A stretch of DNA of 64,000 nucleotides from Fibrella aestuarina BUZ 2 (GCF_000331105.1 NC_020054.1:2450813-2514812); one strand, 5' to 3'. Counted from the first letter of the stretch, positions 27,818 through 37,668 are shown. The notes: generated by a model not told the origin, from the letters alone. Numbers and translations are program-made.

Positions 27818-27928
27818 CTGTTAAAAATAACTAATGAGTGCCCTACCCGTGAACAATGCAGCCTGTGGCGGTCGTTACGTACGTAGCCTTCTGTGGGCAC
27901 ACCGCCGCACGAACTGTTCATTTGTGGA

Positions 27929-29407
27929 GTGAAAAAAATAGATAAACTAATCCTCAAGTCGTTTTTCGGGCCTTTCTTCCTCACGCTAGCCGTCGTCATC
28001 TTTATCTTCCTGATGCGGCTGCTGATGTTGTATATCGACGATTTTGTCTCGAAAGACATTACGCTGGTCACGTTTGGGCGGCTGCTCTACTTCTTTGCCG
28101 TTCTGACCATCCCGACTGCCCTGCCGCTGGCGGTGCTGCTGTCGTCGCTGATGACCTTCGGGAACCTGGGCGAGTTCTTCGAGCTCACCGCCATGAAGAG
28201 CGCGGGCATCTCACTCACGCGTGCCCTGCGCCCGCTGCTGTTGCTGGCGTTTGTGTTCATGGGGTTCTCGTTCTGGTTCAATAATAGTGTGTCGCCCTGG
28301 GCCAACCTCAAGGCCTACAGCCTGCTGTACGACATCAAGACGGCCAAAGCAACGCTCAACATCAAGGAGGGGATTTTCTACAATGACCTGCCCGGCTACA
28401 GCATTAAAGTCGACCGGAAGTTTGGCGACTCACTAACGAACCTGGTTATCTACAAACACAATACGTCGGGCGTCGAAACGGGTAACCGGGAAATCATCCT
28501 GGCAAAATCGGGCCGGATGTATACCGATCCCAGCCGGTCGTATCTGGTTTTTGAACTGAATAACGGCAACGATTATCAGGAATATAACGATGGCCGGTCG
28601 GTGTCGTATACGGGTACCGGTATTCCGAAAGCCACTCAATTTCTGCGCAACGGCTTCAAGCATTATAAGCTGGTCATCAGCCTCGAATCCTTTGGTCTGC
28701 ACCGCACCGACGAACAGCAGTTCGAGTATCACCCTTATATGAAAACGCTGTCGGAACTGCGCGCCATTTCCGATTCGCTGCAAAAAGACGCCGTTCGGGC
28801 CAGTATGGGCGTGGCCGGTTCGTCGCGTAACTATTACAACTACCACTTCAAAGCCGACGCGGTCGTGCAGGCCAAGCGGGTGCGCGACGGCAAGTGGGTC
28901 GACAGCCTGCTGGCCTTTACACCGCGCACGTCGAACCCCATTGAAATTGAAGCGCAGGCCGTGACGCAGGCGCAGAACATGCTGTCTTACGCGCAGTCGA
29001 ATATTATTTACCTGAAAGAGAAGGAGAAAAGCTCGTATCAGTACGACCTGGAGAGCCACCACAAATTCACGCAGGCGATCTCGGTATTTATCATGTTCCT
29101 GATCGGGGCGCCGCTGGGGGCCATCATCCGCAAGGGGGGCTTTGGCCTGCCTGTGCTGGTGTCGATCATCTTCTTTATCGTCCTCTATGTGCTGACGTTG
29201 CTGGGCGATAAGTTTGCCAAAGACGGCGCCTGGCCCGTACCGATGGGCGCCTGGCTGGCCAACATGGTGCTGTTTCCCATTGGCCTGTACCTACTCCGGC
29301 AAGCCCGAATCGACTCGGCCATCTTCGACAAAGACGCTTACGCCGTCGCGTGGGGGAAACTTAAGAAACGCTTCAAAGGGCTAGAGGCAACGGCCAGCGT
29401 AGGCTGA
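27929..29407 (+). CDS. LptF/LptG-family permease (YjgP/YjgQ)
   Basis: About 492 residues. GTG 27929 was chosen over the upstream GTG 27893 because the family starts with KKIDKLILKSFFGPFF and a TGGAG ribosome site precedes it. Three membrane segments come first (to about 120), then a large periplasmic beta-jellyroll region (about 140-380). Three more segments lie at the C-terminus (FIMFLIGAPLGAIIRKGGFGLP). It is an inner-membrane part of the LptBFG transporter that pulls lipopolysaccharide out of the membrane. Bacteroidota often encode LptF and LptG at separate places, so which one this is cannot be told. Confidence 0.9.
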   Translation: MKKIDKLILKSFFGPFFLTLAVVIFIFLMRLLMLYIDDFVSKDITLVTFGRLLYFFAVLTIPTALPLAVLLSSLMTFGNLGEFFELTAMKSAGISLTRALRPLLLLAFVFMGFSFWFNNSVSPWANLKAYSLLYDIKTAKATLNIKEGIFYNDLPGYSIKVDRKFGDSLTNLVIYKHNTSGVETGNREIILAKSGRMYTDPSRSYLVFELNNGNDYQEYNDGRSVSYTGTGIPKATQFLRNGFKHYKLVISLESFGLHRTDEQQFEYHPYMKTLSELRAISDSLQKDAVRASMGVAGSSRNYYNYHFKADAVVQAKRVRDGKWVDSLLAFTPRTSNPIEIEAQAVTQAQNMLSYAQSNIIYLKEKEKSSYQYDLESHHKFTQAISVFIMFLIGAPLGAIIRKGGFGLPVLVSIIFFIVLYVLTLLGDKFAKDGAWPVPMGAWLANMVLFPIGLYLLRQARIDSAIFDKDAYAVAWGKLKKRFKGLEATASVG

Positions 29408-29424
29408 CAAAAGGCGTTACTGGC

Positions 29425-29499
29425 AAAAAAGTCTCCCGTTTCGAATTGATAGAGGCGTCTGATTCAGGCGTCAAACAATTCAAAACGGGAGACTTTTTT
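29425..29499. terminator. bidirectional terminator between the permease and bioB
   Basis: Arms 29425-29448 and 29476-29499 pair over about 23 bases (AAAAAGTCTCCCGTTT with one mismatch further in), flanked by A's on the left and T's on the right. It sits between convergent genes and can serve both. Confidence 0.85.
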
Positions 29500-29516
29500 G
29501 TAGGGTATCCGAAACC

Positions 29517-30512
29517 TTAAACCGGGATTTGCTCGAATTTAACTGCTGCCTGGCCCTGCTCGTTTTTGAAAGCAGCGCGGGGTTTGATGTTCAGCGTCTG
29601 GAATAACTGCTGATCGGCGTCGACGTCGGGGTTGGGTGTGGTAAGCAGTTTGTCGCCCGCGAAGATCGAGTTGGCACCGGCCAGAAAGCACAGCGCCTGT
29701 TCTTCGGTGGTCATGCGGACCCGCCCGGCTGAGAGCCGCACCATCGCGTTGGGCATGGTAATGCGGGCCGTGGCAATCATGCGAACCATTTCCCAAACCG
29801 ACACGCGTTCCTGCTCCTCCAGCGGTGTGCCTTCCACCGGCACCAACGCATTGACCGGCACCGACTCGGGGTGTTCCGGCAGCGTAGCCAGCGTCAGCAA
29901 CATACCGATCCGGTCGTTGTGCGATTCGCCCATGCCGATGATCCCTCCCGAGCAAACTGAGATACCCGCGTCGCGCACGTGGCCGAGCGTATCGAGGCGG
30001 TCGTCGTAGGTACGTGTCGTGATGATGTCGCCGTAAAATTCTTCGCTTGTATCCAGATTATGGTTGTAGGCGTAGAGCCCCGCTTCCTTCAACTTTTGGG
30101 CCTGGCTGTCGGTGAGCATGCCGAGGGTGCAGCACACCTCCATCCCCATGGCGTTGACGCCACGCACCATGTCGAGTACCTTGTCGAAATCGCGGTTGTC
30201 GCGTACTTCGCGCCAGGCTGCCCCCATGCAGAACCGGCTGCTGCCCGAGGCCTGCGCCCGGCTAGCGGCTTCCAACACTTCGCCTACTTCCAGCAGCTTG
30301 TGTGTTTTCACGTTGGTGTGGTAGCGCGCGGCCTGCGGGCAATAGGCGCAGTCTTCGGGGCAACCACCCGTTTTCACCGACAGCAGCGTACATACCTGCA
30401 CTTCCTGCGGGTCATGGTGTTGGCGGTGAACGGTCGCTGCCCGGTAGATGAGGTCTAACACCGGGCTATTGTAGATGTCGGCAATTTCGTCGCGAGTCCA
30501 GTCGGTACGCAT
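29517..30512 (-). CDS. bioB: biotin synthase
   Basis: About 331 residues from [15 protein letters not shown] at 30512; an upstream in-frame ATG at 30596 adds 28 residues from an intergenic repeat and is rejected. The radical-SAM cluster motif is CPEDCAYC. Other BioB landmarks are [53 protein letters not shown] and the Fe2S2-ligand region [11 protein letters not shown]. It inserts sulfur into dethiobiotin. It is the only biotin gene in the window. Confidence 0.96.
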   Translation of the reverse strand: MRTDWTRDEIADIYNSPVLDLIYRAATVHRQHHDPQEVQVCTLLSVKTGGCPEDCAYCPQAARYHTNVKTHKLLEVGEVLEAASRAQASGSSRFCMGAAWREVRDNRDFDKVLDMVRGVNAMGMEVCCTLGMLTDSQAQKLKEAGLYAYNHNLDTSEEFYGDIITTRTYDDRLDTLGHVRDAGISVCSGGIIGMGESHNDRIGMLLTLATLPEHPESVPVNALVPVEGTPLEEQERVSVWEMVRMIATARITMPNAMVRLSAGRVRMTTEEQALCFLAGANSIFAGDKLLTTPNPDVDADQQLFQTLNIKPRAAFKNEQGQAAVKFEQIPV

Positions 30513-30609
30513 AGGGTTTGAACGATGAGTGATGGGTGATGCATGATGAGTTGGCTGACGCACATACGCTTTGTCCAGCGTTGGCAAATTCGTCATTCAT
30601 CGCTCATCA

Positions 30610-31803
30610 CTATTTGAGTTTGTTAAGCTGGTCTGTATTTCGTTTGGTGTCGATCTGACCGGCGCGGGCCAGTTCGAGTGAGCGTTGAGCGGCCTGTTTG
30701 GCGTCGGCGGTTTTGCCAGCGCGGCGGTAGGCGTCGGCTTGCTCGTAATAGAGGTCGGCCTGCTCACCGGTAGTGGTTCTGAGCGAAAGCGCTTTACCAA
30801 TCCATTTGGTCAGGTACGTTACGTCGGCGGCGTCGGGCGAGGCGCGGTTGAAAAGGCGGGCCACGTAGATATATTCCGGCACCGACAACGAATGCGTGTT
30901 GATGTGGTTGTTCATCCGCTCGGCGGCGCGGGCGCCCTGCCCCAGTTTGAAATAAGCGTTTACTTCGGGCAGCAACGTGCGCGATGAGGCCGTTTTGGGG
31001 TCGATACCGATCTGTACCAGCCCGTTGTACACCTGCTGAATCTGGGCGGGGGAATAGCGCAGGCCCCTGCTGCTATACAGCGACGACATCAGGATGTTCT
31101 CGGCCACGTCGACCGCCGGTTTGCCGTACTGCTGCTTGTACAGGTTGATGTTGCTGACCAGGCTTTTGGCCAGCGGATTGTTCATGTCGATGATCAGCTT
31201 CTGCAACACCAGCCAGTTGTTCTGGTTGGCATGGGTGTTGGCGGGCTGCTGGGCGGCGTAGGCTTCCATCGCCGCGATGTTGGTGTTGGTGTCACAGGTG
31301 ACCCGGCTATACATGGCCAGATCGATCAGGAAGTTGGGCGACTTATCCCCACTCGCGAACCGCTGCTTCCAGGTGTTGCTCCGGGCCGAGGCCGTTACGG
31401 CGTTGTTACCGTGGCGGATGACTTCATCGGCGCTGTTCTGGCTCATGGCGAAGTGAATGATGTCGCCGCTAGAATCGAGGTACAGAAACAGAGGCAACGA
31501 AGGCACGTATAACTTTTTGGCCTTCAGCCAGTTCTGCGTGGCCGGTTGCCCGATGTCGAGTTTCGTGCTGACAAACTTGCTGTTGTACGATTTGCCCACC
31601 CGGCTGTCGGCCAGAATCGGGATGAAGCTCTGGCACACATGGCAGTCAGGCGAATAGATCTCCACGAAGACCGGTTTCTGCGCTTTCTGCGCGGTCTTGA
31701 GCACAACGCTGATGGGTGCCTGCTGAAAGGCGATACCCTTCTGGGCCAACGTGTTGAGCGTAGCCAGGCAAAAGAGCAAGATGAACGAAACGCGCATGGG
31801 CAT
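30610..31803 (-). CDS. secreted thioredoxin-fold protein with helical C-terminal repeats
   Basis: A 397-residue exported protein (signal ending at TLAQ). The thioredoxin-like domain spans about 25-140 with redox motif SPDCHVCQ and YVPSLPLFLYLDSSG as the cis-proline region. The rest is alpha-helical with TPR-like repeats near the end (ADLYYEQADAYRRAGKTADA). The redox active site C-H-V-C suggests a periplasmic disulfide or peroxide role, and the repeats a protein partner. The stop codon overlaps a short inverted repeat shared with the bioB upstream region. Confidence 0.75.
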   Translation of the reverse strand: MPMRVSFILLFCLATLNTLAQKGIAFQQAPISVVLKTAQKAQKPVFVEIYSPDCHVCQSFIPILADSRVGKSYNSKFVSTKLDIGQPATQNWLKAKKLYVPSLPLFLYLDSSGDIIHFAMSQNSADEVIRHGNNAVTASARSNTWKQRFASGDKSPNFLIDLAMYSRVTCDTNTNIAAMEAYAAQQPANTHANQNNWLVLQKLIIDMNNPLAKSLVSNINLYKQQYGKPAVDVAENILMSSLYSSRGLRYSPAQIQQVYNGLVQIGIDPKTASSRTLLPEVNAYFKLGQGARAAERMNNHINTHSLSVPEYIYVARLFNRASPDAADVTYLTKWIGKALSLRTTTGEQADLYYEQADAYRRAGKTADAKQAAQRSLELARAGQIDTKRNTDQLNKLK

Positions 31804-31813
31804 AGGTGGGGTG

Positions 31814-31911
31814 GTTTGAGGGTTGACGGTTGACCGTTTGATGTTAACGAATGAACGAGCAGTTACCTGTACTTAAGTCAACAGCAAACGGTTAATCGTC
31901 AACCCTTAAAC
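31814..31911. repeat. 27-bp imperfect inverted repeat
   Basis: Arms 31814-31840 and 31885-31911 match at 24 of 27 positions around a 44-base loop. It lies between gldC and the thioredoxin-fold gene and belongs to the class of intergenic inverted repeats seen also at 35044, 40622, 43813 and 46209. Confidence 0.7.
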
Positions 31912-31918
31912 GCATTGA

Positions 31919-32266
31919 TCATTTCTGGTTCTCGGCGCGGAATTCGGCTTCGATTCGCTTGCTGAGGGAACGGCACAGGTTGTCGATATCATCGGCCATG
32001 GCTTCGTCGCCGGTCGCGCCGCGCACGGTGCTGGCAATACCACCCATGATCTCGACCATAAACCGCTTCATATCGCCCACTTCCATGTCTTTGGTCCACA
32101 AGTCGATTTTCAGCGTGTTGCGGTGGTAGTTATCCCAAACGGCGACCGAAATGGCTTTCGTGTCGTTGAGGCCTTCGTTGGGGTTGTCGGTCGCGTCCCA
32201 ATAGATTTTGTCGGGTACGTTCTCGTTGTCTAATTCAATCGTGAAGTTGATTTCGGACTGGCGCAT
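31919..32266 (-). CDS. gldC: gliding motility protein GldC
   Basis: A 115-residue soluble protein with GldC features: SEINFTIELDNENVPDKIYW at the start, then ATDNPNEGLNDTKAISVAVWD and WTKDMEVGDMKRFMVEIMGG. GldC was found with gliding genes in Flavobacterium and is widespread in Bacteroidota, including non-gliders; its molecular role is unclear. It stands downstream of the ebo genes on the same strand with a 121-base gap. Confidence 0.92.
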   Translation of the reverse strand: MRQSEINFTIELDNENVPDKIYWDATDNPNEGLNDTKAISVAVWDNYHRNTLKIDLWTKDMEVGDMKRFMVEIMGGIASTVRGATGDEAMADDIDNLCRSLSKRIEAEFRAENQK

Positions 32267-32387
32267 TGGCTATACTGTTTGCCGTTGATCGTCTACCGTC
32301 TCAAGTTAGCTTGCGCGTCAGCAGTACGCCTGCGGCAGCCAACGTCAGGCCGTAAACGACAAACGTCAACTCTTTTTTTGATCAAAA

Positions 32388-33776
32388 TTACGCTTTTTCG
32401 GTCAGTACTGCCTCGGTCAGGTGTTTCCAGATTACGTCGTACACGTCGATAGCGTCGATTTCGGAAGCCGACGCGGGCTGGTCGGTGACAAGGATGGGGT
32501 AGTATTCCTGCCCCACATCGACCCCGCCGTGCGAGCCTTTCACCAGCGTGGCGTCGAGCGAAATAACATCCATCAAATACCGGAATCCCAGCAACTTACG
32601 GGCCAGTTTATACCCGGCTTTGGCTTTGATGAGCGGGTTGGTCTGGTCCATGAAGAGCTCGGCGGGGTCGTAGCCGGGCTTGCGGTGAATGTCGACGAGC
32701 TGGGCGTAATCGGGCTTTTTGGCGTCGTCGAGCCAGTAATAATACGCAAACCAACTATCGGGCTCGGCAATGGCGACCAGATCCCCCGACCGTTCGTGGT
32801 CAAGGTGATGGGCTTTTTTACCCGCTTCGTCGAGCACCTCGGCCACACCCGGCAGTTTCTCCAGCATCGCCTTCACGCGCGATACCTGCGCAGGGTCGTT
32901 CACGTAGACGTGGGCAATCTGGTGGTCGGGGGCGGCAAACGCGGCTGATGCGCCCGCATCGAGCAGTTCGCGGCCCGCCTCGACCCGCACGGCAATCAGG
33001 CCCGCTTCGCGCAGGGCCCGGTTGATGTAAACAGGGCGGTTAACGTTGTTGATGCCGTATTCCGACAACAGGATGACCCGCGTGTCTTTCTTCTCGTAAA
33101 AGGCCACCAGTTCGGCCACAAGCTGGTCGATCTCGCGCAGGTCGGGCGCGATACGGGCCAGGTCGACGCCGTATTTCTGGAGGCAGTAATCGAGGTGGGG
33201 CAGGTAGATGAGCGTCAGCGTCGGGTTGTGCTGATCATCCACGTACATCGACGCGTCGGCAATCCACTTCGATGATTTCAGGCTGGTGTTGGGGCCCCAG
33301 AACGTAAACAGCGGGAACGTACCCAGCTTGGCCGTGAGCTCGTCGCGGAGGGAGGCGGGGTGAGCGTAGCAGTCGGGCATTTTCAGGCCGTCGGCGTGGT
33401 ACTGCGGCCGTGGCGTCACTGAATAATCGACCGAGGCGTACATGTTGTACCACCAGAACATCTTCGAGCAGGTGAAGCTCGGGTCCTCGCGTTTGGCGCG
33501 TTCCCAGATCTTCTCGGCCTCGACCAGCCGGTTCGACTGCTTCCAGAATTTGACTTCGGCGTCGCGGCGGTCATACCAGCCGTTGCCCACGATCCCGTGT
33601 TCGCTCGGCCATTTGCCCGTGATGTAGCAGCTCTGGGCGGTGGTGGTCACGGCGGGCAGTACGGGCCGCACGTGGGTCAGGTGCCGCTTGGCGATGTACT
33701 GCGTCAGGAAGGGTGTATGCTTACCCAACACGCTCGTACTCAGGCCAACAATATCAATGACAACGGTCTTTTGCAT
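32388..33776 (-). CDS. eboF: EboF: alkaline-phosphatase/nucleotide-pyrophosphatase-family protein
   Basis: A 462-residue phosphodiesterase-superfamily protein. The metal and nucleophile site lies in DIVGLSTSV and PAVTTTAQSCYITGKWPSEH, with Thr as the likely nucleophile. GIVGNGWYDR, LPHLDYCLQKYG, LLSEYGINNV and GSHGGVD carry the remaining metal ligands. No signal peptide is visible, so it probably acts in the cytoplasm. It is the last of six ebo-type genes here. In cyanobacteria ebo genes are needed to export the scytonemin monomer; the reaction of EboF is unknown. The assignment rests on family and neighbours. Confidence 0.85.
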   Translation of the reverse strand: MQKTVVIDIVGLSTSVLGKHTPFLTQYIAKRHLTHVRPVLPAVTTTAQSCYITGKWPSEHGIVGNGWYDRRDAEVKFWKQSNRLVEAEKIWERAKREDPSFTCSKMFWWYNMYASVDYSVTPRPQYHADGLKMPDCYAHPASLRDELTAKLGTFPLFTFWGPNTSLKSSKWIADASMYVDDQHNPTLTLIYLPHLDYCLQKYGVDLARIAPDLREIDQLVAELVAFYEKKDTRVILLSEYGINNVNRPVYINRALREAGLIAVRVEAGRELLDAGASAAFAAPDHQIAHVYVNDPAQVSRVKAMLEKLPGVAEVLDEAGKKAHHLDHERSGDLVAIAEPDSWFAYYYWLDDAKKPDYAQLVDIHRKPGYDPAELFMDQTNPLIKAKAGYKLARKLLGFRYLMDVISLDATLVKGSHGGVDVGQEYYPILVTDQPASASEIDAIDVYDVIWKHLTEAVLTEKA

Positions 33777-33830
33777 AACGAAGGTCGACGCTGAGCGTCT
33801 GTTGCTTGCGTAGAAATAGAGACAGCGCGG

Positions 33831-35021
33831 TTACCCCTCCAGACAGGTTTTTACCCACGCCAGTTCGCGGGCGATGGATTCGCTGATGGGTAGTTGGGCA
33901 TCGGCGGGCAGCACGCCCCAGGTGTAGGTTTCCACTTCCAACTGATCGGTAAATGGTTTGGTACGTTGCCAGTGAAGGGTCGTAACCACGTCCTGTTGGG
34001 TGGAGCCCAGCAGCCCGTAGGTTTCCAGAAACAAGGGTACGTGGAAGTGGATGCGCCACTCGCGGTGCGTGTCGGGATCGTAGGCGGCGAGGGCGTCGGG
34101 CAGGTCGGCGAAGCGCTGACGGGTGCCGTCGGCGAGGCGGGCTACCACCTGATGCAGGTACGTTGGTTCGTCAAACGCCCGGATGGCATCGAGCTTGGCC
34201 GCTCCATCCATCGAAAAGTCGATGTGCAGGGCCGAACTGATCTGAATTTTTCCGACCCGAATCCCCGCTTCGGTCAGCTTCTGAATCGCCTGATCGGTGG
34301 TTTCGTAGGTAACCGCCATGTGGCAGATGTCGTAACAAAGCTGAATGTGGTCGTGCACAGCCGCATCGGCTTCGGTGGCGCTGAGGCCACGTTGCTCGGC
34401 CAGGTACGTTCGGGCGGCGGGGCGTAGCGTGTTGGTGTACCAGTCCAGAAAATCGTCGAGGTTATCGAGCAGACCGTCGGGTTCGGGCTCGATGTCGAGG
34501 TGGAGCACCTTGCCGGTTTCCGTGCGCAGCCGCATCAGTTCATCGAGTACCAGCAGGATGTGCTGCGTGCTTTTCAACATGGCCTTGTAGGCCGCGGCCG
34601 GGGTTTCCCACCAGTGCTGGTAGGAGAGGGGCGAGGTCGACACGCCGCCTTCGGTCAGGTCGTCGGGCAGCAGTTGCGCCAGCAGCCGGAAGAGCCGGAT
34701 GGTGTAGTCAACGCGTGCGGTGGTGGTCCAGTCGGGCGCGTGCACGTGGTCTTTCACCCGCTGATCGTGGAAGCCGCCATAGGGAAAGCCGTTCATCGTA
34801 AAGACGTAACAACCGGCCTCGGTCAACCAGCGTTGAAGCGCAGCCACCCGCTCGGGTTGGGCCAGATCCAGGCTCGCCTGATTGGCGACCCGCAGGCCCA
34901 GTCCCAGCGGCGCATCGGGCGACTGAGCCGCTTTGACCGCCGGTACCTGCTCGCGAAGGTGCCGAAAATGATCGTCCCACGCCTCACCAGGGTGGATATT
35001 TGTGCAGTAACCGAAATGCAT
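33831..35021 (-). CDS. eboE: EboE: xylose-isomerase-like TIM-barrel protein
   Basis: About 396 residues from MHFGYCTNIHPGEAWDDHF; an upstream in-frame ATG at 35162 lies in an inverted repeat and is rejected. TIM-barrel metal-site regions are visible: HLDIEPEPDGL, HIQLCYDICHMAVTYE, GKIQISSALHID and HFHVPLF. It is metabolite-isomerase-like and cytoplasmic. It follows eboD on the minus strand, separated by a 152-base gap that holds a 48-bp perfect inverted repeat. Confidence 0.85.
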   Translation of the reverse strand: MHFGYCTNIHPGEAWDDHFRHLREQVPAVKAAQSPDAPLGLGLRVANQASLDLAQPERVAALQRWLTEAGCYVFTMNGFPYGGFHDQRVKDHVHAPDWTTTARVDYTIRLFRLLAQLLPDDLTEGGVSTSPLSYQHWWETPAAAYKAMLKSTQHILLVLDELMRLRTETGKVLHLDIEPEPDGLLDNLDDFLDWYTNTLRPAARTYLAEQRGLSATEADAAVHDHIQLCYDICHMAVTYETTDQAIQKLTEAGIRVGKIQISSALHIDFSMDGAAKLDAIRAFDEPTYLHQVVARLADGTRQRFADLPDALAAYDPDTHREWRIHFHVPLFLETYGLLGSTQQDVVTTLHWQRTKPFTDQLEVETYTWGVLPADAQLPISESIARELAWVKTCLEG

Positions 35022-35043
35022 AAGGGGGTAATGGACCATGCGT

Positions 35044-35170
35044 AATGCACAATGTATAATGTACGATGCGGTCCGCCGCTGCGGCACAATGGATGCCGGG
35101 TGGCTCACCACTGAAGCAAAATCATTGTGCCGCAGCGGCGGACCGCATCGTACATTATACATTGTGCATT
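35044..35170. repeat. 48-bp perfect inverted repeat between eboD and eboE
   Basis: The arm 35044-35091 is the exact reverse complement of 35123-35170, with a 31-base loop. The outer part (AATGCACAATGTATAATG) matches the 31-bp repeat at 40622-40699 with few changes. It almost fills the gap between the eboD stop and the eboE start, so the polycistronic RNA would carry a very stable hairpin there. Confidence 0.9.
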
Positions 35171-35173
35171 CGT

Positions 35174-36343
35174 TCAGTGGGCATTGTGCATTAATGTATT
35201 TTCCAGCTTCTCGATGGCCTGCTGAATCAGCGCGGTATCCATCTCGTGGACTTCCACGCCCTGCCCGAGCGCATCCAGCAGCGTAATCGTCAGTTCGCCA
35301 CCGAGGTGTTCCTGGAATTCGGTGAGGCCCCGGCGGAGGTTTTCGCCCCCGTTCTCGGCCAGCGCCGGGTGAAACAGGTCGAAGCCTAGCCGTTGCAGCA
35401 CCGACAGCACCCGGTCGGCATCCGTAGCGGTAATGCGGCCCGCCAGTTGCGAATAGACCGTATCAAGCGCAATGCCGATGGCGACGGCCTCACCGTGCCG
35501 CACCGAGAAATCGGTGAGGTATTCGAGCTTGTGGGCCGCCCAGTGACCAAAGTCGAGCGGGCGGGCTGAGCCCATCTCAAACGGATCGCCCCCCGCAATG
35601 TGCTGCATGTGCAGTTGGGCGCAGCGGTAAACGAGGTAGCTCATGGCCTCGGCGTCCCGGTTGGCCAGGGCATCGGCGTTGGTGTCGAGCCACTCAAAAA
35701 ACGGCCGGTCTTTGATGAGCGCCACTTTGATGGCTTCCGAAATGCCCGAGCGCCAGTCGCGATCGTCCAACGTACCCAGAAAAGCGGCGTCGTTGAAGAC
35801 GGCAACGGGCGGGGCAAACGTACCCACGAAGTTCTTTTTGCCGCCCCAGTTGACGCCGTTCTTGACACCCACGCCCGAGTCGTTCTGCGAGAGCACCGTC
35901 GTGGGGATGCGGATGTGCCGCACGCCCCGGTGGGCAATGGCCGCCGCATACCCAACCAGATCGAGTACGGCTCCACCACCGATGGCGGCGATGTAGGAAT
36001 GCCGGTCGATCCCGTAGCGGTCGACGGCGTCGATCAGTTGGTCGACCAGTTCGGGGCTGTTTTTGGCCAGTTCGCCACCCGGTACCACCATCGGTTCATC
36101 CACGACGCGCAGGCCAGGTACGTCGGCAAAATACGTCTGGATGTTGGCCGGCAGTGTGGGATGGGCTGCCAGTACACCGCTATCGATGACAAACAGAAGT
36201 TTACGGGTGAGTTGGGTGCCCGAACGGCGGGCCGATTGCGTCAGCCAGTCGCGGAAAAGCGTATTGTCGGAAGCGAACAGGTGCTCGGTAAATGATACGG
36301 TATACGTAAACGGCACGCTGAACGACTGTTCAAGTTGGTTCAT
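35174..36343 (-). CDS. eboD: EboD: 3-dehydroquinate-synthase-like protein
   Basis: About 389 residues from MNQLEQSFSVPFTY, which has GGAGAAACC just upstream; an earlier ATG at 36385 adds residues not typical of the family. NAD-binding and catalytic landmarks are VIDSGVL, VVPGGELAKN, AIGGGAVLDLVGYAAA, IPTTVLSQNDSGVGVKNGVN, GISEAIKVALI, DFGHWAAHKLE and RHGEAVAIG. The glutamate and two histidines that bind zinc are present. It is a sugar-phosphate cyclase relative rather than AroB itself, judged by its ebo context and extra length. The product is unknown. Confidence 0.88.
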   Translation of the reverse strand: MNQLEQSFSVPFTYTVSFTEHLFASDNTLFRDWLTQSARRSGTQLTRKLLFVIDSGVLAAHPTLPANIQTYFADVPGLRVVDEPMVVPGGELAKNSPELVDQLIDAVDRYGIDRHSYIAAIGGGAVLDLVGYAAAIAHRGVRHIRIPTTVLSQNDSGVGVKNGVNWGGKKNFVGTFAPPVAVFNDAAFLGTLDDRDWRSGISEAIKVALIKDRPFFEWLDTNADALANRDAEAMSYLVYRCAQLHMQHIAGGDPFEMGSARPLDFGHWAAHKLEYLTDFSVRHGEAVAIGIALDTVYSQLAGRITATDADRVLSVLQRLGFDLFHPALAENGGENLRRGLTEFQEHLGGELTITLLDALGQGVEVHEMDTALIQQAIEKLENTLMHNAH

Positions 36344-36573
36344 CACATTGGTTTCTCCTCTAAACCAAAAGCCAAAATTACCCACGATTACCCGGCTTTT
36401 GTTGACTGAACGGTAAATCGACGGTATTGTAGCACCATTGGCCCACGGCTACGGTCTCTTTCTTAATAAACGGGAAATCGCGGTTTTGGTGCAATCAGCC
36501 CCCGTTTTGATTCATTTTTAACTAAACCTTTATCCGGTCTGTCTGTCCAAGCCCAAACAAACCGAATCATCCC

Positions 36574-36873
36574 ATGAACCTACGCCATCTGTTGCTGACC
36601 GGCGCTGCCGTTTTGACTACCCTGGTCACTTACGCCCAGACGCCCGCTCCGCAGTCGGAAAAACACCGCCTCACCAGCCAGCAGCGCGCCGCCCGCAAAG
36701 CTGAACACAAAGCCAAGCTTGCCGCCATGAGCCCCGCCGAGCGCCAGGCGTTCAAACAGGCCCACCGCGAACGCCGGGAAGCCAAACTCGCCGCCATGAC
36801 ACCCGAGCAGCGCGAGCGCGTGCTGGAACGCCACCGCCAGCGCAAAGAGCATCGGAAAGGAAGCCGGGGGTAA
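36574..36873 (+). CDS. small secreted Lys/Arg-rich protein
   Basis: A 99-residue protein with a signal peptide ending at TYAQ and a highly basic, Ala-rich remainder. Two imperfect copies of a unit ending KLAAM(S/T)P follow (EHKAKLAAMSPAERQAF and RREAKLAAMTPEQRERV). No known domain was recognised; short exported proteins of this type resemble Spy/CpxP-like or DUF4890-like helical chaperones. It is followed by a strong terminator and lies within the gap that splits the ebo genes. Confidence 0.75.
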   Translation: MNLRHLLLTGAAVLTTLVTYAQTPAPQSEKHRLTSQQRAARKAEHKAKLAAMSPAERQAFKQAHRERREAKLAAMTPEQRERVLERHRQRKEHRKGSRG

Positions 36874-36899
36874 CCAGTAGCACCTCAACCCCGCTCCGG

Positions 36900-36938
36900 A
36901 TCGACTTAGCCAGCTGACAAGGCTAAGTCGATTTTTTG
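36900..36938 (+). terminator. rho-independent terminator
   Basis: ATCGACTTAGCC pairs perfectly with GGCTAAGTCGAT around a 9-base loop and is followed by a run of T's. It ends the small basic protein gene. Confidence 0.9.
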
Positions 36939-37036
36939 TGTCGTTTACTTACCCGGCAAGCCCGTGGATAACTCGGTATAGTCAATGATATAGGTTATTG
37001 GTATATTTGATTATAAATCAGATCGACTCAACTGGT

Positions 37037-37651
37037 ATGAAAAGGAACTGGCTGTTAGGGGCGATGGGCGTGTTGTGGCTGGCGGGCTGCACAGCTAGTC
37101 CCGATGTCGCCCCTAACGATGATATCGACGCGCTGCACGAGCGCTTTCACGGGAAGTACAGTATTGTCAGTTCGGTGAGCAATGAGGCCATCGATGTGAA
37201 CATGGACGGCTATGCCTCAACGAACCTGCTGGATGAGATCAAGGAACTGGCCCCCGAATACTGTTGCGAATTAATCTTACACGTCAGGGGCAAAGGCCAA
37301 TGGAACACGCAACCCGTGCGGCTTATGGTGGAGGCCTGGCCTGAGCAGTACATCTGGTCAGGAAACGACCAATGGAACTGGGAGCCGCTGGCCTACGATC
37401 CGAAACTAACGGTGAACTATGCGAGGCAGGGGGCAAGCCGGTCTATCTCGTTCGCGCCTGATCTGAAATCGATCATTGTCGCCGACGAACCGAACGCCGA
37501 CGCCTCCGTGCGCTGGAAAAAGCCCGTGTCGGTCAGAATCGTGGGGCAGCATACCATTGAACTGGTGAGTCGGAAGACGATTTACACCCGCGCAGGCACC
37601 AAAACGGTGCTCATTACCACCCGCTACGAGCGCTACACCATGACGACCTAG
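37037..37651 (+). CDS. putative lipoprotein of unknown function
   Basis: A 204-residue protein from ATG 37037 (MKRNWLLGAMGVLWLAGC), with a lipobox LAGC at Cys18. An upstream ATG at 36998 would place non-signal residues first and is rejected. The rest looks beta-rich, with no motif I recognise. It lies 17 bases before the DUF1028 gene on the same strand and may share its transcript. Confidence 0.7.
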   Translation: MKRNWLLGAMGVLWLAGCTASPDVAPNDDIDALHERFHGKYSIVSSVSNEAIDVNMDGYASTNLLDEIKELAPEYCCELILHVRGKGQWNTQPVRLMVEAWPEQYIWSGNDQWNWEPLAYDPKLTVNYARQGASRSISFAPDLKSIIVADEPNADASVRWKKPVSVRIVGQHTIELVSRKTIYTRAGTKTVLITTRYERYTMTT

Positions 37652-37668
37652 GCGTTATCTTCGCCTCT

